Below are positions 59,781-64,000 of a stretch of DNA of 64,000 nt, one piece after another. Under the pieces are notes generated by a model. The model worked only from the letters and a program-made list of their open reading frames with translations, was not told the DNA's origin and did not search any database. Source of the stretch: Streptomyces sp. man185 (lineage in GTDB: Bacteria > Actinomycetota > Actinomycetes > Streptomycetales > Streptomycetaceae); NCBI GenBank assembly GCA_002551355.1, contig NTHE01000032.1, forward strand, positions 30,777 to 94,776, read 5' to 3'. The position numbers and the translations under genes are program-made. Each line of letters starts with the position of its first letter. The stretch's first letter is position 1.

Positions 59781-60860
59781 GCCGACGACAGTAGAAGGCC
59801 CTGGCCGGGGTGGACCTCGAAGCGGCCCCCGGCACCGTGCTGGGGGTCCTCGGCCCGAACGGCTCCGATCCTCCTCTCCTCACCCGCGGACGTCGACTCG
59901 CTCTTCCGGCGCATCCGGTGGGCCAGGGGGCAGCTCATCACCCACGGGGCCGACATCGATCTGCTCGAGGGCGGTCAGCTCTGCGCGGCGATGCGCACGG
60001 CGACGGAGACGCCGAACGCGAAACGAGCTCAGGAGTACCGGGCGGACCGCCGTCGCACCGAGCGCGGAGTCGTACTCGGTCCGCTCGACGCCGCGATTCT
60101 GAAGTACACGGGTCAGTACCTGCACGGCTCGACCGTGCCGAGGCGGATTCCCGACGCGGTCGGCCCAGCGCTGCTGCCCGAGGTCATGCGGGTGATCGCC
60201 ACCGCGGAGCAGGCGTGCGCCGGGATGCGGATCGGCCGTGATCCGCGGCGGAGAAAGCGCGCCACGGACAAGCGCGACTGGGACCGGCTGACAACCGCGG
60301 TCGACGCGGCCGTACGCCGTGCGCACCCCGGGCTCGTGGAGGACGCGGTGCGTACGGTGAGCTTCCTGATGTGCTCGGAGGCCTCGGACCGCTCCAGGAG
60401 TACGCCCATCGACGATGACGAGGCGGCCGACGGCGACCGCGCCGAGTTCGGCGAGAGCGCGAGGAAGACGATTCTGTCGTTCACCGACGACAAGGGCGTC
60501 GAGAAGAAATGGCGCCAGGGCTGTCCCCGCAGTGCCACCGCGGAGTTCTGGGAGTTCGTCGGCGACCGCTCCACCGGGGACAACGAAGTGTTCACCGTCG
60601 AGGACGAGGAGATGGGCGAGGGGATCCAACTCCACTTCTACGCGGACTCCATCGCCCGGGTCACGACCGTGCGCGCGGGCGAAGGCGGGTCGGATCCGGA
60701 GTACCGGGTCGAGTACAGCCTGGTCGACGGGATGGACGGGTACCGGAAACTGGTGAGCGCCTTCGTCCGCGGCGGCTGCGCCGCGCTCGGGCAGCACGGC
60801 TCCTGGATGACGGATGTCGCTGAGTTCGAGCGGGCGCGCCGACGCCGCGACGCCGCGTAG
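59733..60860 (+). CDS. hypothetical protein, N-terminus uncertain
   Basis: A frame of up to 375 residues. The first ~45 residues read through the ABC-ATPase scrap in a different frame and are probably not translated; the protein-like part begins at VDSLFRRIRWARGQLITHGA. No standard ATG lies there (next is at 59991, MRTATETPNAKRAQ), so the native N-terminus may have been lost or replaced. The remainder has acidic stretches (EFVGDRSTGDNEVFTVEDEE), a helix-rich start and a beta-rich end, with no family recognised and no membrane segment. Neighbour downstream is the convergent SWIM gene. Confidence 0.5.
   Translation: MAATADAAGGGRQQHGADDSRRPWPGWTSKRPPAPCWGSSARTAPILLSSPADVDSLFRRIRWARGQLITHGADIDLLEGGQLCAAMRTATETPNAKRAQEYRADRRRTERGVVLGPLDAAILKYTGQYLHGSTVPRRIPDAVGPALLPEVMRVIATAEQACAGMRIGRDPRRRKRATDKRDWDRLTTAVDAAVRRAHPGLVEDAVRTVSFLMCSEASDRSRSTPIDDDEAADGDRAEFGESARKTILSFTDDKGVEKKWRQGCPRSATAEFWEFVGDRSTGDNEVFTVEDEEMGEGIQLHFYADSIARVTTVRAGEGGSDPEYRVEYSLVDGMDGYRKLVSAFVRGGCAALGQHGSWMTDVAEFERARRRRDAA
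59781..59880 (+). pseudogene. ABC-transporter ATPase N-terminal scrap
   Basis: The frame around 59800 reads LAGVDLEAAPGTVLGVLGPN, then GS, the classical start of a DrrA-type ABC ATPase up to the first half of its Walker A motif (GPNGAGKTT expected). The similarity stops there. It lies directly before the unknown gene and partly overlaps the upstream part of its frame. Confidence 0.55.
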
Positions 60861-60923
60861 TCCCGGCGGGAGCCCTCGCACGGGGCCGTAGCCGATCGCC
60901 CCGGCTTTCAGGCGGTCCTCGCC

Positions 60924-62759
60924 TCAGCCCGCCGCCTCGTGCACCGGGACGGACGACACCGCGGCGGGGCCTCCCGGCGTCGGGTTCCAGGCCGCCGAGC
61001 ACAGGGATTCGGACACAGCGGCCGTGTAGCGGGCGGCAGCCAGCCAGTGAGCAGCGAAGCCGTCGGTGTCGGCGGGGAGCAGGCGGCCGAAGAGATCGCG
61101 GTCGCGCTGGGCCGCCGAGGCGCACAGGGCGGTGAGGAGTGCGGCGGCCGTGGGAAGACCCGCCCGGCGGATCCGCCGGGTCTCGGCGGTGACGTCGCCC
61201 AGCATGCCGAGAGCAGCCCGGCCCGCCGGGACGGTCTGTTCGACCCGGCGCTCCAGGAGGTACAGGGGCGATGGCGCGCCGGGGCCGCCGGGCTGCGGCG
61301 GGGCGAGGTGCACGCGGGCGGCCGGGTCCGGGAGGTCGGCGCGGCGCAGACGATCGAGGCCGAGGTCGATCGTGCCCTCGCCGGTGGGATGCGAGCACGC
61401 GAGGAGGGTGAGCCGGGGGTGGGGGGCGGGAGCCAGACGGCCGATGATCCGCAGCCGGGTACCCGGCGCCGCGGCCAGCAGTGCCAGGTTGTCGCGGTGA
61501 GCCAGCGCGGGGTCGTCGTCAGCGGCGGTGAGCCGGACGGGAACGCCTCCCTCGCACAGCGCGAGCAGGCAGATGCCGCCCGGCTCCCGTACCGCGCCGA
61601 GGAGTTCGACGTCCAGGAAGAGCAGGTCGCTGCCACCGCCCTCCGGGTCCGCGTAGCGGGAGGAGGACCGCAGGGCGCGGGCGGCCTGTTCGGACGGTGG
61701 CGTCTCCCAGAGGGCGGCGAGCGGCGGCTCCGTCCAGGCCGCGCCCCGGGCGGTGACGGCCTTGACGCCCTTTCCGGCGCCCAGTCTGCCGTCCGGCGAG
61801 ACCGTCGCCCCCGAAACGGCCAGGCCGGCCCGGCCCAGCTCCCGGTGGGTGAGCGCGCTGTCGCCCAGGCGCACGGCACGATCGGCCACGCCGAGGGCGC
61901 GCCCCACGCCGCCGGGCGCCACGTCGCCGACCGTGAAGAGGCGGCCGTCGGCTCCGGCGACCCAGGTGCGGACGCCGCCGTGGCCCGAGTCGGTGACCAC
62001 GGGTTCGGTGAACAGGCCGTACAGGCGAAGCGAGCCGTCCGGGCTGTACGGGCGGCGCACGCGGCCCCTGACGGCGGCCAGCTCCGCCCCGGACGCCGCC
62101 CCCACGCGGCGCGCGGTGCCCAGGAGTTCGGCCAGGGCCGTGACGAGGTCGGCGGTGCGGTAGGACGGGTCCCCGGCGCGGGCTCCGCGCAGCAGCGTGA
62201 CAACTGACAGCGCGGCGCCCGCCGCACGCGGCAGGTGATGGAGCCGGGCGGTGTGCGCGGCACGCAGGAGGGCCGACTGGGTGACGGCCCCGGCCCCGTC
62301 GACACCGGCCTCCAGCACGGCGGCGCCCGCCGCCCACAGGGCGTCGGCGGCGGCACGCTGGGCCGGACTCGCCGTCTCCGGCGGGGCGGCGGGGTCGGTG
62401 GCGCGGGCCTTCGCCGAGGCCGGTCCGGGGGGTTCCGGGGTGAGCTGTTCGGTGGGCTCCGGCGCGGGGTCGGCCGTGGGGGCGGCGCAGGCGGCGGCCG
62501 CGCGGTGGACGCAGGCCGGGGCGAGGAGGCAGCCGCAGGTGATGTCCTCAGCCTGCGCCACCACGCCGCCCGGGGCGTGCAGGCGCAGTCGGGTCTCGTC
62601 GTCGACCTCGATCGTCGTGGTGTCACCGTCGCGGTGCGTCGGGCGGGTGCCGAGCTTGGTCACCGCCGCGTCCAGCCGCTTGCGCAGGCGGGGCGAGAGG
62701 TCCTCCACGAGCGTGGCCGTGACCTCCGGTGCGACGGGCGGCAACCGGTCGTCGTTCAT
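60924..62759 (-). CDS. SWIM zinc-finger protein, coupled to vWA gene
   Basis: A 611-residue protein. Near residue 70-85 DITCGCLLAPACVHRAAAA has the CxCx5CxH pattern of a SWIM zinc finger, which can bind DNA or protein. An Ala/Pro-rich linker follows, then a long beta-strand-rich region (SPDGRLGAGKGVKAVTARGA, DLLFLDVELLGAVREPGGIC). The start is ATG 62759 (MNDDRLPPVAPEVTATLVED), overlapping the stop of the vWA gene by four bases (ATGA); the longer open frame to 63671 is antisense reading of that gene. Co-translation with a vWA protein indicates one complex. Ends before a 60-base gap to the convergent unknown gene. Confidence 0.75.
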   Translation of the reverse strand: MNDDRLPPVAPEVTATLVEDLSPRLRKRLDAAVTKLGTRPTHRDGDTTTIEVDDETRLRLHAPGGVVAQAEDITCGCLLAPACVHRAAAACAAPTADPAPEPTEQLTPEPPGPASAKARATDPAAPPETASPAQRAAADALWAAGAAVLEAGVDGAGAVTQSALLRAAHTARLHHLPRAAGAALSVVTLLRGARAGDPSYRTADLVTALAELLGTARRVGAASGAELAAVRGRVRRPYSPDGSLRLYGLFTEPVVTDSGHGGVRTWVAGADGRLFTVGDVAPGGVGRALGVADRAVRLGDSALTHRELGRAGLAVSGATVSPDGRLGAGKGVKAVTARGAAWTEPPLAALWETPPSEQAARALRSSSRYADPEGGGSDLLFLDVELLGAVREPGGICLLALCEGGVPVRLTAADDDPALAHRDNLALLAAAPGTRLRIIGRLAPAPHPRLTLLACSHPTGEGTIDLGLDRLRRADLPDPAARVHLAPPQPGGPGAPSPLYLLERRVEQTVPAGRAALGMLGDVTAETRRIRRAGLPTAAALLTALCASAAQRDRDLFGRLLPADTDGFAAHWLAAARYTAAVSESLCSAAWNPTPGGPAAVSSVPVHEAAG

Positions 62760-64000
62760 GCCGTCTTCTCCCCTATCCAGCGGGCCAGTTCGAGTGGGCT
62801 GAGGGCCGCCACGGGCATGCCGGCGGCCACGAGCTGTCCGGCGACGCCCGTCGAGTAGCGGGGCCGGCCGGCGTCGTCGAGGCTCGCGCATCCGAGGACG
62901 TGGCAGCCGGTGTTCACCAGAGCCCGCACCTCGGCCAGCAGTCCGGCGAGCGGCGCACCCTCCTCGAAGTCGCTGATGACGACGACGAGAGTGCGGGAGG
63001 GCACCTCGATCAGGCCGCGGGCGTGCCGGAGCCCGGCGGCTATGTGCGTTCCGCCGCCCACGCTCACTTCCAGCAGGAGGGAGAGGGGATCGCGTACGTG
63101 CCCGGTGAGGTCGACGACCTCCGTGGAGAACGCCAGGAAATGGGTGCTCAGGGTCGGCACCCCGGCGAGTACGGAGGCGGTCAGCGCGGACCAGATCGTG
63201 GAGGCCTCCATGGATCCGGAGACGTCGGTGACCAGGATCAGGCGCCAGTCGGCCGACCGGCGGGCGCGACTGCGGAAGACGGGCTTCTCGGGAATCACCT
63301 GGATCGCGCCGTCCGCCGTCCGGCGGGCGGTGGCCAGATTGGCGTGCAGGGTGCGCGCCAGGTCGAGCCTGCCCCCGGGGCGGCGGGTGGGCCGGGCCGT
63401 CGTCGTGCCGGTAAGCGCGGGCCGCAGCCGGGTGGCGAGCTGTCGGGTCAGTTCGTCGACCAGGTGGCGCACCAGCGGGCGGAGCGCCGCGAGGCGGGCT
63501 TCGGGGAGGCCGCCGGCGTACTGCAGGATCGTCCGGAGCAGTTCCACGGAAGGGGTGGCGGCCGCCGGGTCGAGTTCGGCCAGAACGTCCTGCCGCCCTG
63601 TCACGGCTGCGGCGGCCAGGACCTCCTCGCGGACACCGGGGCCGAACAGCGCGGCCAGTTCCTCGGACCACTCGCGGACGCCGGGGAACGACGGCTCCCG
63701 GCCGCCGCCCGCTCCGGAGCCGCCGGGAGCGGGGAGGCCGCCGCGGGAGCCCTCGCCGTGTCCCGCGCCGTAGAGCTCGTCCAGCGCCGTCGCCAGACGG
63801 GCGGCGCCGGACGGCAGTCGGTCGGCGCTCCGGCCGAGCACGAGCCGCCAGCGGTCGGCGGGCGCGAGGGTCCGGGCAGAAGCCGGCGCGGGGATCGCCT
63901 CGGTGGAGGACGCGGCGGCGGGGGTCTCCTCGGGAGGGGGCACGGCGGTGGGGACGGCCTCGGCTGGAGGCGCGGTGGCGGGGGCTTCTTCGGCAGCGGG
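62756..64000 (-). CDS. von Willebrand factor A (vWA) domain protein, 5' end outside window
   Basis: At least 414 residues. N-terminal Ala/Pro-rich segment is still open at the window edge (in-frame PAAEEAPATAPPAEAVPTA upstream of the GTG at 63943), so the gene starts outside. A helical region with GVREWSEELAALFGPGVREE leads to the vWA domain: LILVTDVSGSMEASTIWSAL (MIDAS DxSxS), VGGGTHIAAGLRHARGLI and VVVISDFEEGAPLAGLLAEV. Metal-dependent vWA domains usually work with MoxR-type AAA ATPases, which are often the neighbouring gene in such loci and may lie beyond position 64000. Translationally coupled to the SWIM protein. Confidence 0.8.
   Translation of the reverse strand, partial: PAAEEAPATAPPAEAVPTAVPPPEETPAAASSTEAIPAPASARTLAPADRWRLVLGRSADRLPSGAARLATALDELYGAGHGEGSRGGLPAPGGSGAGGGREPSFPGVREWSEELAALFGPGVREEVLAAAAVTGRQDVLAELDPAAATPSVELLRTILQYAGGLPEARLAALRPLVRHLVDELTRQLATRLRPALTGTTTARPTRRPGGRLDLARTLHANLATARRTADGAIQVIPEKPVFRSRARRSADWRLILVTDVSGSMEASTIWSALTASVLAGVPTLSTHFLAFSTEVVDLTGHVRDPLSLLLEVSVGGGTHIAAGLRHARGLIEVPSRTLVVVISDFEEGAPLAGLLAEVRALVNTGCHVLGCASLDDAGRPRYSTGVAGQLVAAGMPVAALSPLELARWIGEKTA

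Noticed and set aside
60924..63671. 915-residue version of the SWIM protein
   Set aside because: Its first 300 residues are antisense reading of the vWA gene; the native start is ATG 62759 with ATGA overlap.
1..64000. CRISPR arrays, rRNA and tRNA genes
   Set aside because: No regularly spaced repeats and no recognisable RNA gene cores were found.

Overview
The window reads as chromosome of a high-GC actinobacterium, almost certainly a Streptomyces: very high GC with third-position bias, frequent GTG and some TTG starts, AGGAGG-type ribosome binding sites, a DmdR-type iron box, an AfsR-like BTAD regulator, Sfp-type PPTase, pirin, fasciclin lipoprotein, and sugar ABC importers without their own ATPase. 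No rRNA, tRNA or CRISPR array was seen.

Layout. (1) 1-4500 is a gene graveyard: a nitrilase/tectonin relic, a frameshifted S74-chaperone secreted protein, transposase scraps, a broken MmyB-type regulator and one intact IS5-family transposase read by a -1 frameshift on an A6 run. (2) 4586-16395 is a minus-strand aromatic catabolic island: 3-hydroxybenzoate 6-hydroxylase, gentisate 1,2-dioxygenase and FAH hydrolase (gentisate arm); a two-subunit CoA-transferase; and a tightly packed arm of FAH hydrolase, cyclase, FAD monooxygenase, ACMSD-like decarboxylase, extradiol dioxygenase, second FAH and SDR. A divergent LysR regulator (16524) and a broken MFS transporter flank it. (3) 19183-29238 is a sugar locus: LacI repressor, a palindromic operator candidate, lipoprotein/permease/permease importer, cytoplasmic GH78 alpha-L-rhamnosidase and an exported GH3-PA14 glycosidase; a rhamnoside uptake and breakdown unit is inferred. 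(4) 30132-46305 is mostly core-like: pirin, TPR protein, lipoprotein, B12-riboswitch-controlled cbtBA cobalt transporter, a histidine-phosphatase-fold protein lacking its catalytic motif, PPTase plus metallophosphoesterase, a PI-PLC-like membrane protein, a glycosyltransferase, an MraY/WecA-like transferase, a YtcJ-type amidohydrolase, and an iron-box-controlled pair (formyltransferase plus DDAH-like enzyme). (5) 46457-57022 holds a thioesterase whose frame runs into its convergent neighbour, a wHTH regulator, MFS/DMT exporters with an AfsR-like and a LysR regulator, a membrane protein and a ComB-like protein. (6) 57350-64000 holds a lone PKS ketoreductase relic, a fasciclin lipoprotein with an extreme hairpin behind it, an ABC-ATPase scrap beside an unknown gene, and a SWIM zinc-finger/vWA pair running off the end.

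The strongest leads are the extradiol arm of the catabolic island (substrate not recognised), the iron-regulated formyltransferase/DDAH pair away from any siderophore synthetase, and the SWIM-vWA module at the edge.
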